This document shows, piece after piece, positions 43,109-52,137 of a stretch of 64,000 nt of DNA. The stretch spans positions 2,852,001 through 2,916,000 of the forward strand of contig NZ_CP129235.1 in assembly GCF_030413635.1 (NCBI RefSeq). The letters run 5' to 3'. A program made the translations under genes and the position numbers. The first letter of the stretch is position 1. The number at the start of each line of letters is the position of its first letter. Source of the DNA: Planococcus shenhongbingii. Its GTDB lineage: Bacteria; Bacillota; Bacilli; Bacillales_A; Planococcaceae. The notes under the pieces were generated by a model that had not been told where the DNA came from, did not search any database, and was given only the letters and a program-made list of their open reading frames with translations.

Positions 43109-44336
43109 AACTGACTGATCCGGCCGCAATTTCAACTGACTGGTTTTCCTGCACGGATGCGTATTTTGCTACACCTGTTTCCACTGCAGCTTTTGCAACA
43201 GCTTCCGCCACTGCTGGGGCTACCCGCAGATCGAATGGAGCCGGAATCACGTAATCATCATGGATTTCCTTTTCCTCAATCAAACCAGCAATCGCATGTA
43301 CAGCAGCAACTTTCATCTCATCATTAATTTCACGTGCCTGTACGTCCAATGCGCCTCTGAAAATCCCCGGGAATGCCAACACATTGTTGACCTGATTCGG
43401 GAAATCAGATCGGCCTGTTCCAACTACACGGGCGCCTGCTTCTTTCGCCAAATGCGGCAAAATTTCAGGGTTTGGATTAGCCATTGCGAAAATGATAGAG
43501 TCTTGAGCCATACTGCGAACCATGTCCTGTGTAAGAGCACCTTCTGCCGAAACCCCGATAAAGACATCTGCACCTTTGATCACTTCGCTCAGCAAGCCTT
43601 CAATACGTTCAGGATTTGTGTTTTCTGCGACTTTTTCCTTGAACGGATTCATGCCATACGTCCGTCCTTTAAAAATTGCACCTTTCGTGTCGCACATAAT
43701 CAACTGGCTGCATCCGAATTTTCTCAATAGCTTAACCACCGCAATACCGGCAGCTCCTGCTCCGTTGACCACTATTTTAGTCTCTGCAATATTTTTACCG
43801 ACTAATTTTAAAGCGTTGGTCAAGCCAGCCAATGTGACAATCGCAGTTCCGTGCTGATCATCATGGAACACCGGAATGCCCATTTCTTCTTTTAAACGCT
43901 CTTCGACAATAAAACATGTCGGAGCGGAAATATCTTCCAAGTTTACGCCACCAAAACCGGGTTCCAGCAATTTGACGGTTTGTATGATTGTTTCTGCATC
44001 GGTAGTATTCAAGCAAATCGGAAAAGCGTCCACTCCAGCAAATTCCTTGAACAATACAGCTTTTCCTTCCATTACCGGCAATGCTGCTTCAGGGCCAATA
44101 TTGCCAAGGCCAAGAACAGCTGTTCCATCAGTGACAACTGCCACAGTGTTGCCTTTCATCGTATAGTCATATACTTTATTGCGGTCTTGGGCAATTTCCT
44201 TGCATGGTTCAGCCACTCCGGGAGAATAGGCCAAGCTTAAATCCCGTTCATTTTTCACTGACACTTTTGATCGGACTTCCAGCTTTCCTTGATGTTTTCG
44301 GTGCAAATGCAAAGAATCGTTTTTTAGGTTCGACAT
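43107..44336 (-). CDS. ytsJ: Malic enzyme (YtsJ type)
   Basis: A 409-residue oxidative decarboxylase turning malate into pyruvate with NAD(P)H formation. ERDLSLAYSPGVAEPCKEIA and YTMKGNTVAVVTDGTAVLGLGNIGPEAALPVMEGK are the catalytic signatures; VVNGAGAAGIAVVKLL is the dinucleotide site. Length matches B. subtilis YtsJ (NADP-preferring) and not the larger MalS/MleA types. GGGAGATGAGG precedes the ATG. Monocistronic. Confidence 0.88.
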   Translation of the reverse strand: MSNLKNDSLHLHRKHQGKLEVRSKVSVKNERDLSLAYSPGVAEPCKEIAQDRNKVYDYTMKGNTVAVVTDGTAVLGLGNIGPEAALPVMEGKAVLFKEFAGVDAFPICLNTTDAETIIQTVKLLEPGFGGVNLEDISAPTCFIVEERLKEEMGIPVFHDDQHGTAIVTLAGLTNALKLVGKNIAETKIVVNGAGAAGIAVVKLLRKFGCSQLIMCDTKGAIFKGRTYGMNPFKEKVAENTNPERIEGLLSEVIKGADVFIGVSAEGALTQDMVRSMAQDSIIFAMANPNPEILPHLAKEAGARVVGTGRSDFPNQVNNVLAFPGIFRGALDVQAREINDEMKVAAVHAIAGLIEEKEIHDDYVIPAPFDLRVAPAVAEAVAKAAVETGVAKYASVQENQSVEIAAGSVS

Positions 44337-44442
44337 TGCCTCATCTCCCTTTATTCATAATTGTTCATTATAAAGAGTTTTCAGAAAAAAGGAAGGTTTT
44401 TTCAACCATTGGCATAACATTTCATCCTTTGGACTGAGACAA

Positions 44443-44475
44443 AGAAAAAAGGAAGCGCTTTCTAAGCCGCTTCCT
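44443..44475 (-). terminator. Terminator of the HisD-paralogue operon
   Basis: On the minus strand, AAGGAAGCG pairs with CGCTTCCTT and is followed by TTTTTTC. It lies about 50 bases past the SDR gene. Confidence 0.85.
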
Positions 44476-44520
44476 TCCCTCATCACTACAGGCCGTATAA
44501 CCCACTTCAAAATCTATCTT

Positions 44521-45285
44521 CTAGATGGCTGTCCAGCCGCCATCCACTTTAATCGTTTCACCCGTTACAAAATTCGCTAAGTCAGAAGCCAAGTAAAGAA
44601 CCGCTCCTGAAATGTCTCTTGGCTGAGACAAGCCGTCTAGAAGGATGCGGCTATGCACTTCATTTTTGAATTCTTCGTCTTCAAACATTTTGGCAGTAAA
44701 TTCGGTTTCAATGAATGTCGGTGCCACAGCATTTACACGTATGCCGTTTTTTGCCCATTCCACTGCCAGCGCTTTTGTCAGCTGCACCAAGCCGCCTTTG
44801 CTCGAGCAGTAAGCAGCCCGCTTAACGAATCCAACAAAAGCCATTTGGGAAGCAATATTGATAATGCGGCCGCTGTTTTGGGCCAGCATATATTTAGCAG
44901 CCGCCTGGCTGGCAAAAAAAGCGGTCTTTAAATTCAAATCAAGAACCGTATCCCAATCTTCTTCAGTCACTTCCATTGCTGGCTTAGCAATATTGACGCC
45001 TGCATTGTTGACGAGCACATCAACTGTACCAAAATGTGCAGCTGCCGTATCGATAAGGAATTTCACTTCTTTAATGTCACTTAAATCTCCTGATACTGCA
45101 ATACAGCGGTTGTTATATGTCTGTAATTCATTCAACGCCTCCTGCAGCACCGTTTTGTCACGGCCTGAAATCACCACATTGGCATTCAGTTTGGCAAAAG
45201 TCAGGGCAATGTCTTTGCCGATTCCTTTGCTGCTGCCTGTAACAATGACTGTCTTGTTTTCCAGTTCAGAAAAGTATGCACTCAT
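44521..45285 (-). CDS. Short-chain dehydrogenase/reductase
   Basis: A 254-residue classical SDR: cofactor motif VTGSSKGIGKDIALTF, NNAGVNIAKPAMEVTEEDWD, catalytic Ser in RIINIASQMAFVG and Tyr-x3-Lys in YCSSKGGLVQ. Closest in appearance to gluconate-5-dehydrogenase and 3-oxoacyl reductase types. It overlaps the upstream dehydrogenase gene by four bases and is the last gene of a LacI-regulated catabolic operon, so it likely oxidises or reduces a hydroxyl group of the same unknown substrate. Confidence 0.82.
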   Translation of the reverse strand: MSAYFSELENKTVIVTGSSKGIGKDIALTFAKLNANVVISGRDKTVLQEALNELQTYNNRCIAVSGDLSDIKEVKFLIDTAAAHFGTVDVLVNNAGVNIAKPAMEVTEEDWDTVLDLNLKTAFFASQAAAKYMLAQNSGRIINIASQMAFVGFVKRAAYCSSKGGLVQLTKALAVEWAKNGIRVNAVAPTFIETEFTAKMFEDEEFKNEVHSRILLDGLSQPRDISGAVLYLASDLANFVTGETIKVDGGWTAI

Positions 45286-46241
45286 TTGCCATTCTCCTTA
45301 ATTGCTTTCATATCATTTTTCAGAAAGTGAATAAGTGTCTGTTCCCTTTCAGCATTTATTTTCTCTGACACCTCTGGATCCCATTTGTAAAATCCTTCTC
45401 CATTTTTATCTCCAAATTTCTTTTCTTCCACCAGTTTTGTCAGAACTTCACCAGAGCGCTGAGCTTTTGAGAGATCCTCGAACAAATAATTCGAGATGGC
45501 AGAAAATACATCCAGTCCGCCCATGTCCGCTGTCATAAGCGGTCCAGTTACCGGCAGCCGGCGGCCGATGCTGTATGTCACTGCAGCATCGATATCTTCT
45601 TTTGTGGCAACCCCAGAATCTAACAAGTCCTGTGCTTCCCGGAACAGCGCATACTGCAGACGGTTGCCGATAAAGCCGGGCAGTTCCTTGTTTAATAGAA
45701 TCGGTTTTTTATTCATGCCAAAGAGCACATCCATGGCGCGCTCTACTGTTGCATCATCCGTATGTTCGCCTTTGACCACTTCCACTAAAGGGATCAAATG
45801 ACCGGGATTCCAGAAATGAGTCACGACAAAACGGTTCGGATGCTTCATCTCTTCAGCCAGCATGCTTGGCTTAAAGCCGGATGTATTGCTGGCAATAATG
45901 ACTTCATCGTTTACCATCTCTTCAAGTTTTTTATACATCTCTTTCTTCAATTCCAGAACTTCTGGAATTACTTCAATGATGAATGTAGCGCCTTCCACTA
46001 CTTCCGCAAGCGACGTTGAAAACTGAATGCGCCCTTTAATTTCTTCAGCTTCTTTTTTATCGAATAAACCATTTTCTGACATGACTTTGAGTTTATTGCG
46101 CAGCCCTTTCAGTGCATTTTCAAGATCCTTGTCATTGATGCCGTATACTTTTACCATTTGTCCTGCCCAAGCTGCCGATAGCACAATGGAATGCCCCATT
46201 GTACCGCAACCTAAAATCGAAATCTTTTCCATAGTTTGCAC
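45282..46241 (-). CDS. 3-hydroxyacyl-CoA-dehydrogenase-type hydroxyacid dehydrogenase
   Basis: A 319-residue enzyme of the HAD/lambda-crystallin/L-carnitine-dehydrogenase superfamily. The Rossmann start is ISILGCGTMGHSIVLSAAWAG, with IIASNTSGFKPSMLAEEMKHPNRFVVTHFWNPGHLIPLVEVV containing the catalytic His, then LPGFIGNRLQYALFREA. The short length and HFWNPGHL favour small hydroxyacid or carnitine-like substrates over acyl-CoA beta-oxidation. It follows the permease gene after 120 bases with an inverted repeat, and overlaps the SDR gene. Confidence 0.8.
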   Translation of the reverse strand: MQTMEKISILGCGTMGHSIVLSAAWAGQMVKVYGINDKDLENALKGLRNKLKVMSENGLFDKKEAEEIKGRIQFSTSLAEVVEGATFIIEVIPEVLELKKEMYKKLEEMVNDEVIIASNTSGFKPSMLAEEMKHPNRFVVTHFWNPGHLIPLVEVVKGEHTDDATVERAMDVLFGMNKKPILLNKELPGFIGNRLQYALFREAQDLLDSGVATKEDIDAAVTYSIGRRLPVTGPLMTADMGGLDVFSAISNYLFEDLSKAQRSGEVLTKLVEEKKFGDKNGEGFYKWDPEVSEKINAEREQTLIHFLKNDMKAIKENGK

Positions 46242-46267
46242 CTCTTTTTTATTATGTATAACGAACT

Positions 46268-46306
46268 ATACCCAACAAACTGAGAAACTAATAGTTTGCT
46301 GGGTAT
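46268..46306. repeat. Intercistronic inverted repeat (permease / dehydrogenase)
   Basis: ATACCCA-CAAACT pairs with AGTTTG-TGGGTAT with one bulged base per arm. It has no good T-run on the transcribed (minus) strand. Probably an mRNA-stability or processing element within the operon. Confidence 0.5.
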
Positions 46307-46361
46307 TTTCATTGGGTCAACTAACAATCGTCTAGGAATGCCCTTACTGATTGAAGTTTTC

Positions 46362-47684
46362 TTATATGCCGATGCCAAGCGAGAATAATACGACCGCTAA
46401 AGCTGCACCGATAAATGGCACTACAACAGTCAATGCACCAAATGCCGGGTAAGCATCTTTATGCGTTTCTCCAGCAATTGACCGGATCGTTGTAACAACG
46501 TATCCACCCTGCGGCAATGAATCCAGTGATCCGGAAGAAATGGACACCGTACGGTGCAAGGCTTCGGCATTGACGCCCATATCGAGGTAATGCGGCGCAA
46601 GAAGCGGCAAGGCAATCGCCTGGCCCCCTGAAGACGATCCAGTTAGACCGGCAATAATGGCGACTGCCAATGCCCCGCCGATCAATGGGCTTCCCGGAAT
46701 ACCTGTCATGACACCGACTGCCGTTTCAAATGCAGGGGTCGCTCTGACGACTCCGCCGAACCCGACGACAGCGGCTGTATTTGCAATGGCAATGACCGCT
46801 CCCAATGCGCCTTCGCTAAATGCATGGCCAATATTTCGGAAGTATTTTCTATTGATGATATAAGTCGCTAAAATCCCGCCGCTCAAGGCAATGATCAAAG
46901 CTGATGTGCCAAGTGAATCATGGAAAAAGAATGAAATGATTAAAACCACCAAAAGTGGGAGCATACTCAGCAAAGGATTCGGCAATTCTTTGCGCTCTTC
47001 CCCAGGAGCATCTGACGCTCTAGCAACAAACCGCTCCCCTTTAGACAATGCTTTATTGATCATTTTCTTCAGCCACCAATAACCAAAGACCATCATGAAG
47101 ACCGCAACGATTAAACTGACTTCCCAACCGGCATAAGGAGTAGTGCCCAGGAATTCAATCGGAATCCAGTTCTGGATTTCCGGTGAACCTGCTGATGTCA
47201 TGGTAAACGTAGTCGAACCAAAAGCAAGCGCAGCCGGGATAAAGCGTCTGGGCAGATCTGCTTGTTTAAATAAGCTGAGAGCCATTGGATATACGGAGAA
47301 TGCCACAACAAACAAACTGACGCCGCCATAAGTCAAAACTGCACAAGCAATTACAACCGCCAAAGCAGCCCGTTTCATACCGATTTTGCTGACAATCCAT
47401 TTGGACACACTATCTGCCGCTCCACTGTCTTCCATTACTTTTCCGAAAATCGCCCCTGTCAGGAACATCAAGTACCAGGAAGCGATAAAGCCGGTAAAGC
47501 CGGTCATGTAATTGGTCAAAAAGTTGGCAGCTCCTTCAGCAGCCAACTGCGGGAAAATCGGTAACCCATTAAAAATCGCAACCAATAATGCAGTAATTGG
47601 TGCAGCAATCAGCAAGTTCATGCCTCTCATGGTCAAATAAATTAATAATGCCAACCCGCCAAATAAGCCGATCATACCTATCAT
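46362..47684 (-). CDS. GntP-family permease
   Basis: A 440-residue polytopic membrane protein (about 12 hydrophobic segments) of the gluconate/GntP ion-symporter family: GFIASWYLMFLTGAIFGKVMEDSGAADSV, VLTYGGVSLFVVAFSVYPMA, and the late loop LTGSSSGGQAIALPLLAPHYLDMG with SSGSLDSLPQGG. The family imports small hydroxy- or sugar acids. The ATG at 47684 has GGAGGAAAGTTC directly upstream; the frame is open to 47786 without a ribosome site. Second in the operon after the HisD paralogue. Confidence 0.83.
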   Translation of the reverse strand: MIGMIGLFGGLALLIYLTMRGMNLLIAAPITALLVAIFNGLPIFPQLAAEGAANFLTNYMTGFTGFIASWYLMFLTGAIFGKVMEDSGAADSVSKWIVSKIGMKRAALAVVIACAVLTYGGVSLFVVAFSVYPMALSLFKQADLPRRFIPAALAFGSTTFTMTSAGSPEIQNWIPIEFLGTTPYAGWEVSLIVAVFMMVFGYWWLKKMINKALSKGERFVARASDAPGEERKELPNPLLSMLPLLVVLIISFFFHDSLGTSALIIALSGGILATYIINRKYFRNIGHAFSEGALGAVIAIANTAAVVGFGGVVRATPAFETAVGVMTGIPGSPLIGGALAVAIIAGLTGSSSGGQAIALPLLAPHYLDMGVNAEALHRTVSISSGSLDSLPQGGYVVTTIRSIAGETHKDAYPAFGALTVVVPFIGAALAVVLFSLGIGI

Positions 47685-47764
47685 GAACTTTCCTCCATCA
47701 TCCCTTGTTTGTGTAAGGCGTTGCATATACAGATACAAGGTTTCTCTGGATAAACAGATAAGCA

Positions 47765-47784
47765 GCGGGAGTTTGAACTCCCGC
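47765..47784. repeat. Intercistronic hairpin after the HisD paralogue
   Basis: A perfect GCGGGAGTT-TG-AACTCCCGC stem 17 bases past the stop at 47801. No T-run follows on the minus strand, so I read it as a processing or stability hairpin that may set a lower level of the downstream genes. Confidence 0.55.
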
Positions 47785-47800
47785 AAGCTTTATTTATCCA

Positions 47801-49081
47801 TTATTTATTTCCGTAGCGTCTGACACGAAGAAGTGCCTGCTCAGCGTGCCCTACAAAATTCTCCAATTGGCATAGGCGCGCTGCATACTCGCCGATATAG
47901 ACACTCGCTTCCGGTGTGGTGACTTTTTGATACGTAACCGTCTTAATGAACTTGCCTACCCAAAGACCGCCAGTGTAGCGCGCTGCACCTTTTGTCGGCA
48001 ACGTATGGTTAGTGCCGATTACTTTATCGCCATAGGCAACGTTTGTTTCAGGCCCCAGGAATAAGCAGCCGTAGTTTGTCATATTTTCTAAGAAATAATC
48101 CGGGTTTTCTGTCAGGATTTCCACGTGCTCAAACGCTAAGCGATCCGCTTCAATTCGTGCTTCTTCAATCGATTCAACAATCAGGATCTGGCCGTAATCT
48201 TCCCATGATACGCGTGCTACATCTGCCGTCGACAAGGTTTGGAGCTGGCGTTCAATTTCTTTAACAGTTTCTTCAGCCAGCTGCTCAGAAGTTGTGATCA
48301 ATGCGCCAGGTGATGTCGGCCCATGCTCCCCTTGTCCAAGAAGGTCAGTCGCAATCATTTCAGCATCTGCTGTATGATCTGCCACCACTAAAGTTTCAGT
48401 CGGCCCAGCAAATAAGTCGATGCCGACTCTTCCGTATAGCTGGCGTTTCGCTTCAGCGACAAACGCGTTCCCAGGTCCAACAATCATATCAACCGCTTCG
48501 ATTGATTCTGTACCGATCGCCATCGCCCCCATCGCCTGGATGCCGCCAAGAAGATAGATCTCATCCGCTCCAGCCAAAGACATGGCAGCAATTGTCGCGT
48601 TTGGAATTTCTCCGTTGATAGGCGGTGTGCAAGCGATTACACGTTTTACCCCAGCAACTTTCGCAGTCATAACGCTCATATGCGCTGAAGCAACCATTGG
48701 ATACCTTCCTCCCGGGATATAGCATCCGACACTGTTAACCGGAATATTTTTATGGCCAAGAATGACGCCAGGAATATGTTCCACTTCTATATCCTTCATT
48801 GAAGCAAGCTGGGCTTCCGCAAACGCCCGGATATTCTTCTGGGCAAATTTAATATCTTCGATCACTTCATCCGGCACTTTGGAAACGATTTCATTAATCT
48901 GTGCATCAGATAAACGGAATGCCTCAGGTGCCCATTTATCGAATTTCTCTGATAGTTCCCGCACGGCTTGGTCCCCTCTTGTTTCAATATCTTTTAAGGC
49001 TTCCGCTACAATTTGAGACACTTTCGAATCATTGGCGCTTACTTCTTCCTGTGATTTACCTGCTTTATATACTTTTACCAT
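47801..49081 (-). CDS. HisD-family alcohol/aldehyde dehydrogenase (not a histidine gene by context)
   Basis: A 426-residue histidinol-dehydrogenase fold protein. The Zn ligands and catalytic residues of HisD are kept ([47 protein letters not shown]). However, no his genes are nearby, and it leads an operon with a GntP permease, a hydroxyacid dehydrogenase and an SDR. HisD paralogues in such settings oxidise other primary alcohols in two steps to the acid; HpsN, sulfopropanediol 3-dehydrogenase, is the best-known example and is also paired with an SDR. The substrate here is unproven. GGAGG precedes the ATG; a LacI-type operator lies in the leader. Confidence 0.8.
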   Translation of the reverse strand: MVKVYKAGKSQEEVSANDSKVSQIVAEALKDIETRGDQAVRELSEKFDKWAPEAFRLSDAQINEIVSKVPDEVIEDIKFAQKNIRAFAEAQLASMKDIEVEHIPGVILGHKNIPVNSVGCYIPGGRYPMVASAHMSVMTAKVAGVKRVIACTPPINGEIPNATIAAMSLAGADEIYLLGGIQAMGAMAIGTESIEAVDMIVGPGNAFVAEAKRQLYGRVGIDLFAGPTETLVVADHTADAEMIATDLLGQGEHGPTSPGALITTSEQLAEETVKEIERQLQTLSTADVARVSWEDYGQILIVESIEEARIEADRLAFEHVEILTENPDYFLENMTNYGCLFLGPETNVAYGDKVIGTNHTLPTKGAARYTGGLWVGKFIKTVTYQKVTTPEASVYIGEYAARLCQLENFVGHAEQALLRVRRYGNK

Positions 49082-49094
49082 GAAATTTCCTCCT

Positions 49095-49114
49095 TTTTGA
49101 ATACGTATGCAAAA
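49095..49114. promoter_or_regulatory. LacI-type operator of the HisD-paralogue operon
   Basis: TTTTGAATACGTATGCAAAA is a 20-base near-perfect palindrome (one mismatched pair) centred on ATACGTAT with the central CG typical of LacI/GalR operators. It lies downstream of the predicted promoter and just upstream of the GGAGG, so a bound repressor would block elongation. The LacI regulator is encoded 54 bases away. Confidence 0.75.
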
Positions 49115-49132
49115 ATTAAGGTGCTACTAAAA

Positions 49133-49161
49133 AGAATATTGCAAATAATCCAAAAAGTCAA
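49133..49161 (-). promoter_or_regulatory. Sigma-A promoter of the HisD-paralogue operon
   Basis: On the minus strand, TTGACT (49161-49156), a 17-base spacer and TATTCT (49138-49133). It sits between the lacI-type gene and its target operon, with the palindromic operator downstream. Confidence 0.75.
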
Positions 49162-49167
49162 TCTTCA

Positions 49168-50154
49168 TTAAGTGGTGAATCTTTCTATCAGGCTTCCATC
49201 CACTTCTACGACTTCTGCCAAGCCGGTATATTCAGCAATCTCGTTCAGCAAATACGCCACAGTTGTCTCAACCATTTTTTCAATGGGCTGCTCCCATGTA
49301 GTCAATTGATACGCCGGCCAAGAGGCCATGTCAATATTATCAAAACCGATCACTTTCGTATCTTCCGGAATTTTGATGCCGCTGTTTTTAAGTGCATCCA
49401 ATACACCAAGCGCCATAATATCATTTGCCACAAAAAATGCAGCAGGAAGACTTTCTTTCCCGATAATTTGCATCGCCGTTTGATAGCCTCCGTTATACGT
49501 GTAATCAGAAGCAAACTGGCGGTAAGCAATTTTTCGCTGATCCAGAATTTCCTGAAATCCTCTTTGCCGCTCCCGGCTTGTCGATGTTTTCTCGTCTCCA
49601 GTTATATAAGCCATGTCTGTGGCACCTTTATTGATCAAGAACTCTGCAATTTTCCGGCCGGCATCCACGTTATTGCAGCACACCGAATAAAATTCATCCG
49701 TATTCAACTTTCGGTTAAAAAATACCACAGGAATTTTATTCACTTCAAATTGCTTTTCAACTGTGGACGCCATCACAGCATCCGTAATTATGACACCCGC
49801 TACGTTATAATTCAGTAAAGTTTCTACATCTTCTGCTTCAATTTCATCGTTATTTGTATGAACGTATAGTATGCTGTAACCCTCTTCCTTGAATGCGGTC
49901 GCAAATTGTTTCAGCACTTGGGGATAGAAAGGATTCTGTACCCCTTTCATCACCATTCCGATAATCCTTGTCCGATTGGTAATTAAACTGCGCGCAAATT
50001 CATTCGGACGATACTCGAGTTGTTCTGCTGCAGCCAAAATTTTAGCACGAGTCTTCTCCGATACTTTCGCTCCGTCAAAAAACACCCTTGACACCGACGA
50101 CTGTGAAACTCCTGCTAATTTTGCTACATCTTTTGCTGTAATTGCCTGTTTCAT
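49168..50154 (-). CDS. LacI/GalR-family transcriptional repressor
   Basis: A 328-residue regulator. The N-terminal HTH and hinge is ITAKDVAKLAGVSQSSVSRVFF, followed by a periplasmic-binding-like ligand domain (TRIIGMVMKGVQNPFYPQVLKQF, AYITGDEKTSTSRERQRGFQEIL, FFVANDIMALGVLDALKNSG, VIGFDNIDMASWPAYQLTTWEQP). It likely senses the imported substrate or an intermediate and releases the operator upstream of the HisD paralogue. ATG 50154 is chosen since AAAAGGA lies nine bases ahead; the frame extends three codons to a TTG. Confidence 0.88.
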   Translation of the reverse strand: MKQAITAKDVAKLAGVSQSSVSRVFFDGAKVSEKTRAKILAAAEQLEYRPNEFARSLITNRTRIIGMVMKGVQNPFYPQVLKQFATAFKEEGYSILYVHTNNDEIEAEDVETLLNYNVAGVIITDAVMASTVEKQFEVNKIPVVFFNRKLNTDEFYSVCCNNVDAGRKIAEFLINKGATDMAYITGDEKTSTSRERQRGFQEILDQRKIAYRQFASDYTYNGGYQTAMQIIGKESLPAAFFVANDIMALGVLDALKNSGIKIPEDTKVIGFDNIDMASWPAYQLTTWEQPIEKMVETTVAYLLNEIAEYTGLAEVVEVDGSLIERFTT

Positions 50155-50236
50155 TTTCTTCAATCCTTTTCCCTAATCTCGAACTCTAGAATACACCATT
50201 AAAGTATTGTTGGCATTAAATTAAATCAATCAACCA

Positions 50237-50272
50237 ATAAAACACCGGCGAGTTGCATACCGGTGTTTTATT
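50237..50272 (-). terminator. Terminator of the 50.3-kb lipoprotein gene
   Basis: AATAAAACACCGG/CCGGTGTTTTATT with an 11-base loop, directly after the stop at 50276. The minus strand reads on into TTTTATTGG. Confidence 0.8.
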
Positions 50273-50275
50273 GAG

Positions 50276-50959
50276 TTATTCAATTGACTCTAAGCTGGAA
50301 GTTACAACAAATTCCTCTTCTCCTTCCCCCATCCGGAATTCCCGTCTTACTTCCCCAAATCCTTCAACGAGATAGGTCCGGAGCAAAGCACCTTCTTCGC
50401 TGGTATTTTCCAGTAGAATCGCCTCGTCAAAAGTGCGGTATGGTGTTTCTACCTGCGCATCAGTTTGAATGACGGTCATGCCTTTGACTTGATCACCTAT
50501 TTCTATTGGTGTTTCCAGAAACAAGGCCATCGGTTCCAATGCCTGCAGTTCTTCTGCAGTCGGCTGATAATCCTCATAATACTCGGACTGTTCTTTGACC
50601 AAGTCTATCCGATTTTCTTCGAGCCGGTATACCCGCAATGTCACTGTTCCCCCGTTATCTTCATAAACGGCCACGTGATCATTTTCCAGATATTCGGTCC
50701 GCAGCGTGATGGCCGCAAATTCGTTTCCTTCACCTTTAAACTTTGCCACCGTGCCGTCTTCCATGAAAAAAGCATAGAGATCTGTCTGATTGGCATCCGG
50801 TTCCTCGGCAGCTGCCTCTTCACCGTCAGTCTGATCCATTTCTTGCGGTATGTCTGTTTCAGGCTCAGGAGTTCCTATTTCCGGCATCACTGGTTCTGAA
50901 CCACAGGAAGTAAGCATAAATATAAATATGAACATTCCTATTAGCCGTATCCATTTCAT
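50276..50959 (-). CDS. Hypothetical lipoprotein
   Basis: 227 residues. The lipoprotein signal MKWIRLIGMFIFIFMLTSC has lipidated Cys at residue 19. An acidic linker rich in Pro, Glu and Asp follows, then a beta-rich domain (FFMEDGTVAKFKGEGNEFAA ... TVTLRVYRLEENRIDLVKEQ). No family is recognised beyond a general resemblance to Bacillales surface lipoproteins. AAAGGAG precedes the ATG. Monocistronic. Confidence 0.7.
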   Translation of the reverse strand: MKWIRLIGMFIFIFMLTSCGSEPVMPEIGTPEPETDIPQEMDQTDGEEAAAEEPDANQTDLYAFFMEDGTVAKFKGEGNEFAAITLRTEYLENDHVAVYEDNGGTVTLRVYRLEENRIDLVKEQSEYYEDYQPTAEELQALEPMALFLETPIEIGDQVKGMTVIQTDAQVETPYRTFDEAILLENTSEEGALLRTYLVEGFGEVRREFRMGEGEEEFVVTSSLESIE

Positions 50960-51094
50960 TTAAATCTCTCCTTTTTTAAATTAGACGTAATTCATTGCTG
51001 GCCGTTTCAAAAATAAAAACAGAAAGTATGGAAGTTTCAGGATTTTATTGGTAATATTTATTTTAATTGTTTAAAAAAATAGGCGAGGTAAATC

Positions 51095-51568
51095 ATGAAA
51101 AGAAGAATCATGTTAATAGGAGTTGCCAGTTGTTTCTGGTTAACTGCGTGTTCAAATGTCAATGGGGATGATGAGGCAAGTTCAAAAGCAGCAGAAGAAA
51201 AAAGCTCGAATGTAGATTTGCTGAATCAGCCATTCGAAGAAATAACTGCCCAGGAATGGGAAACTCTTTACTTATCAAAGGAGGATTTCGATTTATACTT
51301 AACCCAACTGCAAGTTAAAGATGCTAATGGCGTCCAGGAAATTGACGAAGTTAAAATGGGTTCAGGAAAAATTAGCATTATACTGAATAACCATGACGGG
51401 GAATCGCTTGATAATTTAATGGCAGCACCTTTCCTGGATACTATGGTAAGGCAAGTCTATATCCGTTCGGCTTATTACCAAGGGAAGCAGCCCACCATCA
51501 TTATTTCCGATTTATCGGGAACATTGCTTTCTAAAACTGTCGAACCTTTGGAAACTGTAAATCCGTAA
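51095..51568 (+). CDS. Hypothetical lipoprotein
   Basis: 157 residues. The lipoprotein signal ends WLTAC (Cys about residue 19), followed by a Ser/Glu/Lys linker and a small domain with FEEITAQEWETLYLSKEDFDLYLTQL and ISIILNNHDGESLDNLMAAPFLDTMVRQVY. GCGAGGTAAATC precedes the ATG. It is divergent from the other lipoprotein gene. No function assigned. Confidence 0.68.
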   Translation: MKRRIMLIGVASCFWLTACSNVNGDDEASSKAAEEKSSNVDLLNQPFEEITAQEWETLYLSKEDFDLYLTQLQVKDANGVQEIDEVKMGSGKISIILNNHDGESLDNLMAAPFLDTMVRQVYIRSAYYQGKQPTIIISDLSGTLLSKTVEPLETVNP

Positions 51569-51596
51569 ATAAATAGGTTTAACATGCAAGTTATAC

Positions 51597-51622
51597 CTCC
51601 CTCCTGCTAATGCGGGAGGGGG
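51597..51622 (+). terminator. Probable terminator after the 51.1-kb lipoprotein gene
   Basis: An 11-bp stem between CCTCCCTCCTGC and GCGGGAGGG around loop TAAT, followed by a short TTTC tail. Its loop sequence GCTAATG recurs in the terminator at 52138. Confidence 0.55.
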
Positions 51623-51639
51623 TTTCAGCTTGCTGAGAA

Positions 51640-52137
51640 AGATAAAACTTGTATTGGTGATCATCCCTTAACCGATATTCCGCCAACCAGCTGCGAAGCT
51701 ATAGGCCGAATCATTTCGGCCAATAGCTTTGCGACGAGCTTGCGCAGGAGCAGCGCACTTTCATGTCTCGAAGCTAGCGAAGCGATGCAGAGACAGTACG
51801 GTTTTCTCCGCTGGTTGGCTCCATATCTGGAGAGCCGGAAGCAACAGCAGAGAACTTATGTCGTGATTACAAAGAACAGTAAAAGTAATAAGCGGAAGCT
51901 GAATGCAGCGGAAGGCGGCGAGGGCAAACACTGTGCTCCTGCAGCGCCAGGCGCTTCGTCGCAAACGAATCGTGCAAAATTCTTTTGCACAATTCGCTTT
52001 CTGCGGGAGCAGCGAAGCGACGCGAGCTGAAGACCCTGGACTGAGCGCAGCGAAGGAAGAGGCTGAAGCCGTGCCCGCGAAAAGCGTCCGCCTGGAGCGA
52101 AATGACAGAAGAACATACGAGTTTCTCGACAGCCTGA
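51640..52137. repeat. GC-rich, highly structured non-coding block (probable interspersed repeat)
   Basis: About 500 bases with no credible gene, richer in G+C than the flanks. It contains several strong hairpins: AAGCTATAGGCCGAA/TTCGGCCAATAGCTT (51696-51729), CTCCA/TGGAG (51824-51837) and CGAATCGTGCAAAA/TTTTGCACAATTCG (51966-51996). The 3' part (GAGGCTGAAGCCGTGCCCGC ... GTCCGCCTGGAGCG) reads like the GC-rich interspersed repeats I associate with Bacillales intergenic regions. Open frames exist on both strands, but without ribosome sites and with Arg/Ala/Ser-rich low-information sequence. Confidence 0.6.

Noticed and set aside
46268..46306. Terminator between permease and dehydrogenase genes
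   Set aside because: The inverted repeat has no adequate T-run on the transcribed strand and the genes belong to one regulated pathway, so it is listed as an intercistronic repeat.
47685..47786. N-terminal extension of the GntP permease
   Set aside because: The upstream part of the frame lacks a ribosome site and crosses an intercistronic region; GGAGG directly precedes ATG 47684.
47801..49081. Histidine-biosynthesis hisD
   Set aside because: Motifs are of the HisD fold, but no other his genes are present. The operon partners (GntP permease, SDR, hydroxyacid dehydrogenase, LacI) point to catabolism.
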